Made by a program: the position numbers and the translations under genes. From Roridomyces roridus (lineage: Eukaryota > Basidiomycota > Agaricomycetes > Agaricales > Mycenaceae), in assembly GCA_029378245.1 (NCBI GenBank), contig JARKIF010000015.1, forward strand, positions 124,001 through 188,000: DNA of 64,000 nt, in the 5' to 3' direction. The notes beneath the pieces are model-generated. The model did not search any database. It saw only the letters and a program-made list of their open reading frames with translations, and was not told the origin of the DNA. This document shows, one piece after another, positions 42,622-54,152 of this stretch. The stretch's first letter is position 1. Every line of letters starts with the position of its first letter.

Positions 42622-43828
42622 CTAGTCTTCTTCGCTCCTGCCAGTGAGCTGTAACGCCGCGGCAGTGTACATATGACCAGTGGAGCACAACTAGCTGGGA
42701 ATGCTGTTGAATATCGCCTGAAAAGGGCAGAAATTGATCCTCACCGCTTCCTTGTACTCCAGCGGATGAACTTCTTTGGAAAGACTGCACCTGGACCACA
42801 TCGAGACCACACCGTCCGGCATCAACTGTAGAAATTCGACGACGGAATTGGAAATGTGGTCAGTTGGTGGGAAGTGCGTTCTTGAATTGTCTCAGGACAT
42901 ACACGCAAAGGATGGTTGAAGTGTGAACTAAGTATCCGCTTCGACAGCATGCCATGTAAAGCATACAACGGCGACGGGGGAGAGAGTCATTTTGAGAGTA
43001 GGGTGGTTGAAGACTCTTTCCCGGTTTGGCACAGCGCTGACAGCTAAATGCAAAATTGTAGGCCATCACAAACGCGACAACTGTGGAGCTGGAAGGCCCC
43101 GGCTTGCCCGAACCCACTGTAATTCCGCGTGCCAGGCGTGCGAGGGCGTGCCGTGCAGCTCCGAGGTCGTCACCACCCGAGCTCCACAGCTGTTGGATTC
43201 CTGATGGCCTACGATTTGGCATTTAGCTGGAATAGTATTACTGGAAAGATTGACAGAGGGACGGGGTTATTTTTTCTCCGAGCCGGAGCACGATCAGCTG
43301 ATCAGATCATCAACGACGGGCGCACGGACAAACTGGGTCCGCTGTCCTCTGTGCTTTCCTCGGCGGCTGTATTTTGTGAATACTTGCGTGCTTGCAATTG
43401 TACTCTGTCAGGGTGCTGGCCTCCCTCCCCACCAGATTCCTGAGTCCGTACGATGTCCCTCAACTTACTTGGCTCTTTCCTTCGGATCAATAGTTCGGCA
43501 TTTCGCTAACTTGTTCTAAGCAAGTACAGTCACATCGTTGAATGTAAAATGACCGATGGCGGTCCCCCGGTTTCGAACTGTTGACAGCGAGCGCGGGTCG
43601 AGAAGACAAGACTGGATTTTTACCGCCCGTCGTACCCGAGCTCACCTACTAAATGAGCGCCCCCGTTGAAACTCCTCCTCCCACGCCGGGCCTGAAACAC
43701 GCAGAAGCCGCCCGAAGGGTTTCGCAATCGACCTCCGCCGTATAAAGTGGACGACTAGGGTGTGTTCCTCTATCTTCGAATTCACACCCACTTGCCTTTA
43801 ATCTTCCTTCTTACACCTTAATTTTCCA
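42622..43828. other. Intergenic, 1.2 kb, no gene seen
   Basis: Contains the small MITE at 43041-43229. TATAAAG at 43740-43746, upstream of the secreted-protein gene, may be its TATA box. Confidence 0.4.
43041..43229. mobile_element. 189-bp MITE with CAGCTAAATGC ends
   Basis: The ends CAGCTAAATGC and GCATTTAGCTG belong to a roughly 50-bp imperfect inverted repeat (for example GTAGGCCATCA near the left, TGATGGCCTAC near the right). The same terminal bases bound the larger element at 52538-53753, so they are probably one family. The flanking dinucleotide is GA on both sides, not TA. Confidence 0.65.
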
Positions 43829-44462
43829 ATGGCCCAATTCCTCTCCCTACTCCTGGCATTGTTCGTCGCTTCAGCCAGCTTCGCCTGTCCGTTTTTCTCC
43901 ACACTGGTCAATTTTTGACTGACCCAGTGTGCTCACATCTAGCACCCCTCGAGACCCGCAGTACCACCTCCATCAAATGCGACCTCGATCGCGCCAAGTT
44001 CGTCGTGTCCGTCATCGAGACCGAAATCGCCGTGAGCAAGATCGATACCTCGTCAGCACCTTTTCCCATGCCATTTCCATTTCATGCCGACCGAGACTGA
44101 GTATCCCATTTTAGTGATCCGAAAACGGCAAGCGCCGTCTCCGCCGCCAACAAGGGTCTTACTCAGGTGAGCGACGGCGTCGATGCCATCGCTGACGCGA
44201 TCGCCAAGGGTCAGGCACCGCCCGACTCGGGCCGAGATGAAGTCGAGGCCGGGTTGAACGCTACGAGTTCGGCATTGGCTGGGATTGACAGGTGCGTTAT
44301 TGGGTTTCTTTTTGCATTGTCCAGAGACGATGAATGCTGACAATCCTTTTCTCTCTCTTTGCTAGCTCGTCTAGCTCTACGAGATATGCCGTTGCGGCTG
44401 CTCTGAGGAGGGTGCGGGCTACGATCGGTGAGGGGGATGCCGTCCTCCGGGATTGTTCGTGA
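43829..44462 (+). CDS. Small helical secreted protein, 146 aa
   Basis: Exons 43829-43886, 43943-44051, 44115-44291 and 44366-44462. The signal peptide is MAQFLSLLLALFVASASFA. The mature chain is helical and low in cysteine (one early in IKCDLDRAKF, one in the terminal RDCS, probably paired). It has motifs VSVIETEIAVSKIDTSDPKTAS, VSDGVDAIADAIAKGQAPP and ATSSALAGID. This resembles a widespread group of small alpha-helical secreted proteins in Agaricales, somewhat like HsbA proteins that coat hydrophobic surfaces, but the match is loose. The second donor (GTCAGC at 44052) was chosen because it alone joins IDTS to DPKT in phase; the stronger-looking GTGAGC at 44032 does not. Confidence 0.7.
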
Positions 44463-45538
44463 GGCCGTGGTTAGTTATGGACTTGTTTGATCAGTACTGC
44501 TTTGCTACTTCTAATGCCTAAGTTGAGTCTTTGATCACTTGACATTCGAGACGGTGGATTCGACCTTTCCTTGCCTTTTCTGCTCGCCGCTCGACCACTT
44601 CTGAGTTCTGATTCAAATCAGTGATCTGGCTTGTCCCGAGGTTGCCGAGGTCGAGCCGAATGAGCCCAGTTGCTCATTTTTAAGCCTAAGGAACCGACCC
44701 AGTAAGTGGTTTCCACTTCAGAGACCAATGAAAGACGGAAAGTTGACCCGTGGCACCCGATGATAGGAGTGTTGTGGCTTGATTGTTTCCCATGTTGATC
44801 CGAGCTTGAGCCGGCTGCCGAAAGTCTTGGCAGATGACTCACGCTGCCTTGCCCTTGCCTTGAGGCTTGCCCTCTACAACCTGCTCAGTGCTCGCATTGA
44901 AGCAATCCGTACAGAGTCAAGTTCCCGGCTGGCCTGGTCGTATCAATTGAACAGCGTTCCAAACCGGCTGGAATAAACCGACGCAGTACACTTACTTATG
45001 GCTCGTAACGGCTTGGTCTGTCTCCGCAAGTGCTCTGTGTCTCTCATGCATCAAGTCCTGGCCTGGCACGCGCTCTATGCAGTCGCTCCTCAAATTTAAA
45101 AGGCCCGCATACGATGGACCCGGACTCATCGCCAATGAGTCTATTGAAGGACACGGGAGACTCTCCGTGGACCGTGGCTGAGGCACCATCTACGTACGTC
45201 GACACCATGCACGTACGAAATCCACACTACTGTATATGTGTACTGACATATGATCCCGGTTCAACTTTTCAAGCGTTTCCCCAACCGTGCTCGACTCCTT
45301 CTCTGGCCCGGTGTCCGCTGTGCATCGCCTTCAAGTTACCCCTGGAGTAATTGAATCCAACACCCTGCGGCTCGCTTATATAGACGCCAACCGCTTACTC
45401 CGCCGCCCTTTTGGGGCCTAGTTGACATTACTAGTCGCCGCTGTCTCGGGGAGGGGCAGGTGATATGAGACTTGTCTCACCGATCCCTGACTCACCTTGC
45501 CCTACGCCACGACCACGTCGTCCACCGTCCAGCATCCA
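44463..45538. other. Intergenic, 1.1 kb, no gene seen
   Basis: Short ORFs on both strands without recognisable features. TATATAG near 45375 may serve the F-box gene. Confidence 0.4.
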
Positions 45539-46855
45539 ATGCTCACCGCACTCGAGCGCACACCCCCCGAGGTACTCTCCCTCATCTTCAAAGCCGCCGC
45601 AGACGAACCCCTGGGCACCACCGACGTCCCCATCCCGCTGACAATATGCCACATTCACAAACGATGGCGCCTCATCGCGCTCTCCAGTCCCGAGATCTGG
45701 ACCACAATTCGGATATCTCGCTCCCACTCGGTCGAGCTCGCAGCACATTTCCTCCGTCTCTCCCAACCGCTCACTTTCCAGTTGTCCGTCGACACGCTGG
45801 ATTTGCCATACGACACCGGTTATACTCGACCTAATTTTTTCGAGGCCCTGATATTCCCACACCTACACCGCTGCTCGGGCATTGCGCTCCGCGTGACAGA
45901 CGCCGAGCTGTGGGAGTGGTCTGCGATCCTCCTCGGACATGAATCCGCCATATCCGGCATCCGAAGTCTCAGTATCACCATTCACTCGGGCGCCCCCGAG
46001 GAATTATGGGGCCCTCCTCGCTCACCAGCAGCCTTCGCCGGTCTCCTCCCTGCCATCCGATCTCTGCGCCTTTCGACCTCCCCTTCGCTCGATGACGCCG
46101 GCGCTTTCATGCGTGTGACGACGCTCAACGTTCGTTGGACCTACAGTGGTATGGATTCAATCCTCCGTATCATTCGAACGTCTCGACATCTGCAGACGCT
46201 CGTCCTGCGTGAATTCGACGCGGAGCTCCTCGAGGGAGTTTGCTCCCCAGCGCATGGAGTTGACGGCCAACCACCGGTTTTCACGCATCTCGTCTTGCAA
46301 CTCAGAGACGGTTGTGTCCAACACGAGATCGCTCGAGGGATCCAAGTATTCCACCGACTCGACCTCTTACACAACCTCGAGCGCCTCGACATCATCGGTG
46401 GAAAGCACACCACCCATTACTCGGAGTCGGCGCCAATGAAATTTGCTACCATCCACCCGGACTCGAGCTTGGGCTCGGTCGATCGAGATCCCCTCCCCCG
46501 GCTCCGGCTCCGCGCCATCCAACTGGACAACATATGTTTCAAACCTCGGCGTGACGTGCTTACCATCACTGTTAAGGCCCCCGACGGGATTCATTTCGCC
46601 AACGTCGAGTGGCCTGCATCCTTGCACTGCGCGGAACTCCCCGCAAAGGGGTTAACCGTTGCGAATACAATTTCTCCCCTCCTCCCCGGAGAACTCACGT
46701 TCTACACCACGGGGGAATTCGAACCTGCGGAATCCGTGCACGTATGTTCGGATTTTTGCGCTATTCCCGGGCATAATTCTAGTCCGTGGGCACGGAGGGA
46801 TGGGTCGTCGTCCACGTGGGAGAGAGCAGCAGATTGCGAGATTGGAGTGCGATGA
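45539..46855 (+). CDS. F-box-like domain protein, 438 aa, single exon
   Basis: MLTALERTPPEVLSLIFKAAADEP ... CHIHKRWRLIALSSPEIWTTI is the F-box-like opening typical of the large agaricomycete F-box expansion: LPPE(V/I)L, then the W-R-x-I-A-L-S-S-P-x-I-W motif. The rest is an irregular leucine-rich tail without clear repeats. F-box proteins recruit substrates to SCF ubiquitin ligases. The substrate is unknown, and many members of the expansion lack known roles. The open frame extends upstream to 45497 but without an ATG. Confidence 0.8.
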   Translation: MLTALERTPPEVLSLIFKAAADEPLGTTDVPIPLTICHIHKRWRLIALSSPEIWTTIRISRSHSVELAAHFLRLSQPLTFQLSVDTLDLPYDTGYTRPNFFEALIFPHLHRCSGIALRVTDAELWEWSAILLGHESAISGIRSLSITIHSGAPEELWGPPRSPAAFAGLLPAIRSLRLSTSPSLDDAGAFMRVTTLNVRWTYSGMDSILRIIRTSRHLQTLVLREFDAELLEGVCSPAHGVDGQPPVFTHLVLQLRDGCVQHEIARGIQVFHRLDLLHNLERLDIIGGKHTTHYSESAPMKFATIHPDSSLGSVDRDPLPRLRLRAIQLDNICFKPRRDVLTITVKAPDGIHFANVEWPASLHCAELPAKGLTVANTISPLLPGELTFYTTGEFEPAESVHVCSDFCAIPGHNSSPWARRDGSSSTWERAADCEIGVR

Positions 46856-47716
46856 ATATGTAGGAGCGGGGGAACCATATGCATACTGATCTTTGTATTG
46901 CGCCGACTAACTCACTGTATTTGAATATCACTCACCTTATGCCGATCCTGTCTGCGCGCGCCATTCGCCGGGAGGCGACTGAGGCAGAATTGAACCCGTC
47001 ACAATCTCGACGTCAGGACAGCGTTATGCTGGCATATTTATTCGAAATGCACGCACCAGGGTGCATGGAGGCCGAGACCCAAGCCCTGAAGGACAGAGTC
47101 AACGGTCTCGCCCCATAGATGACTTGGCACCAGGTACACTGCCGCGAGACTTGCAATTGATGTGTGAATGGAACAAAAGAACAAAGTGCACGGACCTCGC
47201 CAAGGCTGGGCCCCGAGTCGAACGGGAAACTTCCACAGACACAACATGATCAACTCATCATGGAACGCAGACGCGGTCCAACCGCAACCAAGCCAATACT
47301 TCCTGAATTTTGTAACGGCAACTTATTTGCCTAGAGGGCAGGTGCAAAATTCACAAATAATGCATTCAGTTGCGCAATTCAAAGAGAAAATTGCTGCACC
47401 GGAGGTACAATTCAATGAACACGATGGCCAGCATTGAATGAACTTGCCACCGATGCATAATGCGGCAGCCTATTTGAAACTGCACCGATGGAGATGAACA
47501 TGCCAAGAGGAGGGAGAATGAGAAATTTCGAGATATAGTAACGGCAATTTATTTATACACGGGACAGTCGCCGATTCAGAAACAGCGCGGATGGTTTGTT
47601 CGGCGAATGAAGGAAGCTATCTGCTCGCGTCTTCTTCAATTCAATACTGCAGAGCTAAAGAGAAAAAAACACATCAGACTAGATGCTGAATGTGCGGCAT
47701 AGAAACTTACGATTCG
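46856..47716. other. Intergenic, 0.86 kb, AT-richer, no gene seen
   Basis: Contains phrases repeated in short form (TAACGGCAA(C/T)TTATTT near 47312 and 47539) and several GAATGAA motifs, but no ORF of interest. Confidence 0.4.
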
Positions 47717-48599
47717 TCACGGCCCGCTCTTCCTCCGCTCGATAAACTCGTCGGCCCTCGACCAATAGTCCTCCCCAGTCAAAGCCCCCTGAGTCCAATC
47801 CTTTACATACTGCTTGCACGGAATCCAAACGAAGCGCGTGTCCCGCGCAAGGTCGTCGGATGTCTCCACCGGGTGCACTACGAAGTCTAGCATCACCAGG
47901 GCTAGTACGCGGAGGGACGCACACGTGCGAAACAGATTCGGGAAGAGAGGCAGGAATGCCTCGTCATTGAAGGTGAGGTGCGTCAGATTGGGAATCAAAC
48001 CCAAGCTGAACCAGCTCTCTTCCGGGAGCTCCTCTGCTTCGTCAAAGATCTCGAGATGTGTGATTTGGGAAACCATAGAGTGTACGAAATCCACGGTTGT
48101 CTTACGGAATATTGCCGTGACGGAACAGTAGAAGCGCCTTGGGCGTAGAGCACCGACAAGATCCAGCGATGCCTCTGTGTCTGTGAGTGCCCAAAGATCC
48201 CGGACGAAGAGGCAGTGGGAGAGGAGGAACTTCGTGAGCTTGTGATTGGTCTGGGGGAGACATAGATGTTGAACACTGGTTCGGAGGACGGCAGGAGGTA
48301 TCGCAAAGGTGTGCGAGAAGATGCCGTTGTCTTCATAGGGATATTGGTGTGCGCCGTGCAGACCTGTTCCGAACACGGACCAAGTTTCGGACAGGAGAAG
48401 AACACGGTACAGGAGTGGTTCCACCCTAAGAGAGTTGGTGAGTGGATCGAAGTTCAGAGAAGCATACACACCATGCTTTCACTCGCCAAGCCACCAACAT
48501 CAGACTCGGAACCGATAGTGGCCGCGTGTACGCTGCCAATTCAAAGATGACTCGCTCGAGCTCCAGTGGAAGGAGCGGTTGGATTGAATCTTGCCTCAT
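47717..48599 (-). CDS. F-box/LRR-like protein, 278 aa
   Basis: Exons 48599-48472 and 48425-47717. The first exon gives MRQDSIQPLLPLELERVIFELAAYTRP ... LVAWRVKAW, a short F-box-like start. The intron joins W to VEPLLYRVLLLSE, which is the usual order in this family. The body has leucine-rich pieces (IPNLTHLTFNDEAF, CASLRVLALVML) and ends DEFIERRKSGP. A decayed copy, including part of the promoter, lies at 58238-58915. The in-frame ATG further upstream (48761) is less likely because the family begins close to the F-box. Confidence 0.75.
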
Positions 48600-49203
48600 A
48601 TGTTGGGAGCATGAACGAAGTACAGGACGTGAAGGACTTGACCGCACAGGAAATGCTGGCAAGATGATGGTGGGCGGGAGCAAGAGGGATTTGATGTGAC
48701 ATTTGATTGTCGTGACGGGAGATGATCTGATATGATCAATTGACTGTTGATCCGCCATCAAATAACACTGGCAGTCTCCGTACCGATTTGGCCCTGCGTT
48801 GCAGCTCCGTTATAAGTACAAGTGACCCTCAATTTGGTTGGATCAACAAAATTGTATTTGTTCTGATTTTGAGTGGTGGATGATTTGCAAAACTAGCAAA
48901 GATCTCTTGAAGATCTCTCCATTTTATCTTATCCACATAGATTCGGTTCCACGGCTGCGTCATCTCTCTGGACATCAATTATCCAGCTGCGCCAAAGTCG
49001 CGCGCGAGCTACAAAGTCCCCGACCTTTATTGCCCGTTCCCAACTACATAGTCTCGTTGAGCCTATTCGACGCGGACTGGGGTTGGCGGGCTGGCCCAAG
49101 CAGCCAGAAATCAATTTCCCAAGTAAAATCGTACAGTGCCGTCGGCGTGTTCTTTGTTGGCCTTGAAATTCGGGTGTTCCACTGATTCTGGAGTGCCCAC
49201 GCA
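48600..49203. other. Intergenic, 0.6 kb, nothing seen
   Basis: 5' flank of the F-box gene and 3' flank of the cupredoxin gene. Its first 180 bp is shared in part with 58910-58975. Confidence 0.4.
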
Positions 49204-50690
49204 TTAAACTTGCGCAGTATAATTTGGCGGCGGCAAATCGAAATTCGAGGGCTCACTGGGCGCACTAGAGCCCTGCATCTGTGCACTCATCGCCGCTTCC
49301 AACTGCGCCATACGCTCCGCCATATCACGGAACCTCATCTCCACAATGGCAGGATCCGTACGCGTGGGGTGCGAGGCGCTGATACTCGGGGCGATGCTGA
49401 CACTGTGGGATTCTGTAATGGTACCAAGTCCACGAGCCTGGGCCGCCTTGTCCCACATCGCCGCCTGCACAGCAAGCACGCCTGCCGGCATAGGGCGATC
49501 CACTGCGAGCGTCGATGTCGGTAAGCGGATTTCCCGTATTTGCTCGGCTGGGGGTAGGAAGGGATCTACGGCACCCACGGAAGCCAATGCGCCAAAGCGT
49601 GTATGTGGGTTGATCCGGTTTCTGCGCAGACACCACCATAAAGCGAGAGCGCCAGTGAGAAGGACGAGCATCCCGCCGAGGATACCGCCTACGATTGCTC
49701 CCGTGGGGGTAAGTTTACGATGCGTTGCAATGTTGCTCGTAGTACTGGAGTTTGAAGGTAGTGATGGAGTAGAATTCGAGGGTGGTGGCGTTGCGGATGA
49801 AGATGCCAGAGAGGAAGTTTGTGACAATCGCAAGCTGCCCGAGATTTCGTTGGTTCTGCTGGCTCCGCCGGCCGGAGCGACAATGCTAGCGAAGGGGTTC
49901 AGCAGCGATTGCGATGGACCGACAACATCGGGAGCGGCGGTGGCAAACGCGCCGACGCCGGACAGAGGGCCCTCGGTTTGCTCAAAATCGAAACCCAGGT
50001 TAGTTCGCCCGGATGAATGGAGGATTGGCAGTACTGACGATGACGGTGGTGGCGGCGGATGCGGCATCCACAAATTCGGCGAAGAACTTGTCCCCAATGT
50101 TTATGACACCCACCATGTCTATACGGGTATTGAGTTTTAGCCAGCTTGGACCGGAAGGAGGGTAACTCACCAAGAGTGCAGTGAGGCTGTCCCGCAGCTG
50201 ACTTGAGTTGCTTGCAGTAGACCCAAACCGCTGGAACAAAGTGAAATAAGAGACCGAGGTAGAAATGTATGGAGAGCATTGTACGAGCAGAGGTGGTAAT
50301 GGTCAGATTCCAGACGGGCGGGGGCGCTGTGGGGTCCCCGTTGAACACCCAGCCTGAATCAAAGCCGCCAGGGATCGCTTGGCAGGGCGCGGCGAAAGAA
50401 GATTGGGTAACGGAGTGATTACCCGGACTAAACATGTCGAGTTTTGGAGTGGAACACAGAGACAGAGACTCACGCGCCAGCGAAGACGAATTGCACAATT
50501 TCGCCAACATTAGCGGTCACGATGTTAGGAGTGAACGCGAGCGTAGCAGCTTCGGGAGTCCCGCCAACAACTACCTGGTGTGTCTGATAGTGGCGTGAGC
50601 GGTGCAAGCACTATGGAGGAGGACACTCACAGTCTGGACTGACACCATAAGGAGCGCCGACCCAGCGGCAACCAAAGCAGAAAGAAACAT
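49204..50690 (-). CDS. Membrane-anchored cupredoxin (extracellular copper-binding fold), 406 aa
   Basis: Minus-strand exons 50690-50631, 50574-50474, 50427-50285, 50230-50171, 50118-50039 and 49980-49204. The signal peptide is MFLSALVAAGSALLMVSVQT. The cupredoxin domain (about residues 20-145) has the plastocyanin-like start FTPNIVTANVGEIVQFVF. Likely copper ligands are His in GNHSVTQ, Cys in VYCKQ and His in PHCTLG, then GVINIG. A Ser/Thr/Pro-rich stalk follows. Next come one transmembrane helix (GAIVGGILGGMLVLLTGALALW, near residue 250), a basic stop-transfer WWCLRRNR and a cytosolic tail of about 140 residues. Most fungal serine-rich cupredoxins end in a GPI signal, so the transmembrane form with a long tail is notable. 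The last intron uses a GAG acceptor, which is less certain. Confidence 0.82.
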
Positions 50691-50967
50691 TTCGTTTGTA
50701 TAAAGAGAATGAGGGTGGTGGAGGGGAGAGAGGAAAAAAAACCCCACCACGGAGGTCACCACGGAGATCCTTTATGTGGATACCACTGCCGCCTGCATTC
50801 CCACCCTAAATAAACAGACATGTGTCTCGCTGATGGTGTCGAAGGACTGAGATAGACCGACATCTGTCCTGCTGATCCGAGACCCTCTTCGGGGGATGTG
50901 TCCCTGCTCCAAGGTGCCGGAACGCAGTAGATGTACGGCAGGTCCCATAGTAGCTGCTGATGATAAA

Positions 50968-51330
50968 AGCTGTTCATCCATGAGATTGATATTTGACGTC
51001 TTGCCGCACCTGTTTGTTGATAGTATTCTGCCTCCGCCAGAACTCTGCGGTGGTGGAGGATTGGATTCAAGGAAGTGGCATTCAAGACATTGCAGGGCTG
51101 TAGGCGACCAACACCAGTTGCTAGATTATTGTTTCCTACCCGGTAGCCGGAGCCCAGCCGGGATGCAGAGGCAGGTCCGCAGGCAAGTGGCGTACATCGG
51201 TTGAGGCATTGGGTGATAAAGAGCTAGCGGATTGGATGCTATAAACAAATACCGCAGGTCATCTGATCACCCAAATAGAATGGATAGAATGGGCATTGGC
51301 AAGAAAATCAAGCAACCGGGAGACCAACAG
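50968..51330. repeat. Dispersed duplicate segment, copy 1
   Basis: Shares TTCATCCATGAGATTGATAT, GGAGGATTGG, AAGTGGCGTACATCGGTTGA and GA(G/C)ACCAACAG in the same order with 57730-58220. This covers the region upstream of the cupredoxin gene. No gene is recognised inside. Confidence 0.8.
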
Positions 51331-51877
51331 CGGCGCTATGGCGGTATTTTGGGCTCGCTCAGGGCTGTGCGCACTGCGCTGGGCTGGCCATGATCGTGAG
51401 CATAAGTAGGCTAGTTAGCCATGTACCTACACCACCGATCCGAAAACGTGTTGAGTTGACGTCGGGAGCAAAGGTCAAATGTCATTTCTGCGCCACATCA
51501 AACTAAGACGTCGCCGATGTCGAAATAGGCGTCAAAACTGGATTCATTTGAGCGTCGATTGACACCGACGTCGAATCAACGTTGCTGCCTTACCTCGGAT
51601 TAACACGGTTGCTTGACTCAGAAAGAGCTGAATTATTCATCAATGCAATTCTCAAAACACGCTAGAACAGCTGATGTAGCAGGGGAAAATATCATATATT
51701 CAGAAAACACTATTTCTACACTAGGGTTAGTACCACCCGGTTGCGTGACTCGACTGCGGGGAAATCCAATTTGTAGGCTGTTCAGCCCGTGGCTTGAGGT
51801 CGAAGCAGGAACATTCAATCTGGCGAGATGATTTCAGTGAGTCACTACTGAAAAGAGAGTCGCCACGTACCTGAGAG

Positions 51878-52207
51878 TTATTCCTCACTCGCTCGACGCG
51901 GATCAGAACTGGGTGACGGTGTCGTGTGCGATGACGTGGCCGGGAACAGAGGGATGGGTTCGGCGAGGCGTGAAGATGCTCGCGGGCTTGAATCTCGCTG
52001 GACGATTCTGACAGTTTCGGGGCGCGTTGGTCGCGGAGGGTGGGTGCTTGATGAGTCTGGCTTGACCAAATTTTGAGGCACGTTGAGGAAAACTGTTGCG
52101 GGAGTCGCCTCGTTGTCACGGTACAGGCTTGCGGCGGTACAGAGTAACTGGAAGAGGGCCGACAAGAGGAGGGAGAGTGTAGGGAGGAGGGAGGGACGAG
52201 CATACAT
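51878..52207 (-). CDS. Possible secreted Ser/Pro-rich protein, 109 aa
   Basis: MYARPSLLPTLSLLLSALFQLL followed by CTAAS looks like a signal peptide, and the rest is Ser/Pro/Arg-rich. It overlaps a longer open frame (52476-51727) in another frame and lies within a transposon-like region. There is no homology evidence, and it may be chance. Confidence 0.25.
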   Translation of the reverse strand: MYARPSLLPTLSLLLSALFQLLCTAASLYRDNEATPATVFLNVPQNLVKPDSSSTHPPRPTRPETVRIVQRDSSPRASSRLAEPIPLFPATSSHTTPSPSSDPRRASEE

Positions 52208-52537
52208 GTTGACACGATGTGGTAGATGTGGATGTGAGCTTCGGTGGCTTGAGTGGGAAGCTTGCGGAGAATGCGATGTCTTGAGGTCAAGGACTCAAGG
52301 ATAAGAGGCCGTGACTCGGAGGTAGAGATTGACGGCATGGCGCCGATGGCGCCCACTGGCAGGGGCGTCACAGGGCGGGTGGTGGCAAGAGAGGTTCTTG
52401 GTCTCGGGGCTTGGGATGACGAAAAGCTGGGAGTGAGTGGTGGCAGGAGGAAAGAGGTGGGAGACAAGAACGACAAGTGTTGATCAGCTTCACGTGAGTG
52501 ATTACAATCTCCTTTCTCGCTTCCGCGTCTCGGCTTA

Positions 52538-53753
52538 CAGCTAAATGCGGACCATAAGGCGCGGCTCGATTTTTGTCAAATTTCTTGAGATTTCGATCAC
52601 TTGCAGTATTTACGCTGTTCTGAGCTCAATTCTCGTCCGATGGCCTTCAAGCATGGACCAATCGATTCCCACGGTTGTTTTACAGTGCTTAGGACATGAA
52701 AATCAATTACATAATACTGTCATTGGATCTAATCACATCAAACAGTGTTTTTTCACTGTTGCGCACTCTGGATGCTATTCCCAGTAGATCATACCATCGG
52801 ATTGTGCGGAACAGCTAGAGGGAGTATTATTACAGTGCACCAAAGGCTCACTTTGACAACACCTACCGTCTGTGGGACGAAATACACCTGGGTAATGATG
52901 CCCTGTTTCTCCACATACCATGTGCCTCTGGATTGATACCTTGACAAATGAAGGTCACCACACACTCTGGTATGCCCAAGGAGAGTAAATTGACAGAGTT
53001 GTGAGACCTAGGAATCCCCCAGTAGGTACTTACAGTGTAAATGGTTGAAATTCATGTCCCCTCATGACATGACCTAGCAAATGATAAGAACAGATAATCT
53101 GTGTGCCATAGGGGCTGTAAAACCACCATGGGAATCTATTGGTTCATATCCGAACACAATCGGACAAGAATTGGGCTCAGGACGCCATAATCAGTCTGAA
53201 AGATCCAACTTTGACAGACATGTTACGTAAATTGTGACTGACGCCGTCGGGCACCGTTCTGCTCGATACCCAGGGTGCAGATTACCCCCGGATGCGACGG
53301 GATTGTCAGATGGGATGTTTCTGCATGGCGCTGCATGCACAGTTTGAACAAAGTCGCCTGCCGCGAGTGGAGATGAAGTGGAACAGTAATGGGAGCAGAT
53401 TTCGACACACCAGCTTTCTCCTTAGTTATCTGGGCACAGAGAAACACCTTGGCGCACTTTATTACACCTACCAGAGTACCCCAGTCAAATATCGAGACCC
53501 CAGGAGATTCCCTTCCCATACTGGTGTGTCAATAGTCGAAATTGATTATCTGCTTCTTTATGGCTGACATGTACATGAAATCAATTGACTGGGATACCTC
53601 AAGCACTGTAAAAGGATCGCCCGAGTCGTTTGGTCCATGTCCGAAGGCAATCCGATGAGAATTACAGTCAGAACAGTGCAATTACTAGAAGTGATCAAAA
53701 TATCAAGAAATTTGACAAAAATCGAACCGCGCCTTATGTTCCGCATTTAGCTG
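52538..53753. mobile_element. 1.2-kb TIR element with CAGCTAAATGC ends and TA target site
   Basis: Long inverted repeats begin CAGCTAAATGCGGA(C/A)CATAA and extend more than 100 bp with decreasing similarity. The blocks TCGATTTTTGTCAAATTTCT and CATGGACCAA are shared inverted. It is flanked by TA on both sides (52536-52537 and 53754-53755), consistent with Tc1/mariner-type elements. No transposase frame is seen. Confidence 0.82.
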
Positions 53754-54152
53754 TAACGAGCTGGCCTCGAGTCCTCCTCGCCGGACTTGCCACTCAGATC
53801 GTCCACAGAGTGCACGCATCTTTTTCTATTATATCGGTCTCGGTTTGGAGTTCTCAGTTCTTACCAGTTGTTACAAGTACATTAGTCCAGCATCCAGCTC
53901 TGCTTTTGAGAAAGAGTCTGAAAGACATCGGGCAATGTGCCCAGACAGACGTTGGTGAGGCACTCAATACGACGTCAACATCACCTTGAATCGACGCTGC
54001 GGGAGTTACATCGAACCGACGTCGAGGCTATTCCATTTTTACATCACCAAGAAACGCTGATACGACATCTTACATTGACATCGGTCTAAACTCGGCACGG
54101 GTTGGTGGTGTAGGGGGGGTAGTACAGGGCTAATTAGCCCTGGCTCATGCTT

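Larger units (their letters stand above)
51399..54152. mobile_element. Degenerate 2.75-kb inverted-repeat element enclosing another
   Basis: The left end (AGCAT ... GGCTAGTTAGCC ... CTACACCACC, 51399-51436) and right end (GGTGGTGTAG ... GGGCTAATTAGCCC ... ATGCT, 54099-54152) are inverted copies with gaps. Inside both ends, GACGTCG and ATCGACGTT-type motifs recur with decayed similarity. No target duplication was found. The CAGCTAAATGC element (52538-53753) sits inside it. Confidence 0.55.

Noticed and set aside
51727..52476. 249-aa minus-strand open frame
   Set aside because: Low-complexity Ser/Pro/Arg composition inside a transposon-like region; an overlapping frame with a signal-like start is listed at low confidence instead.
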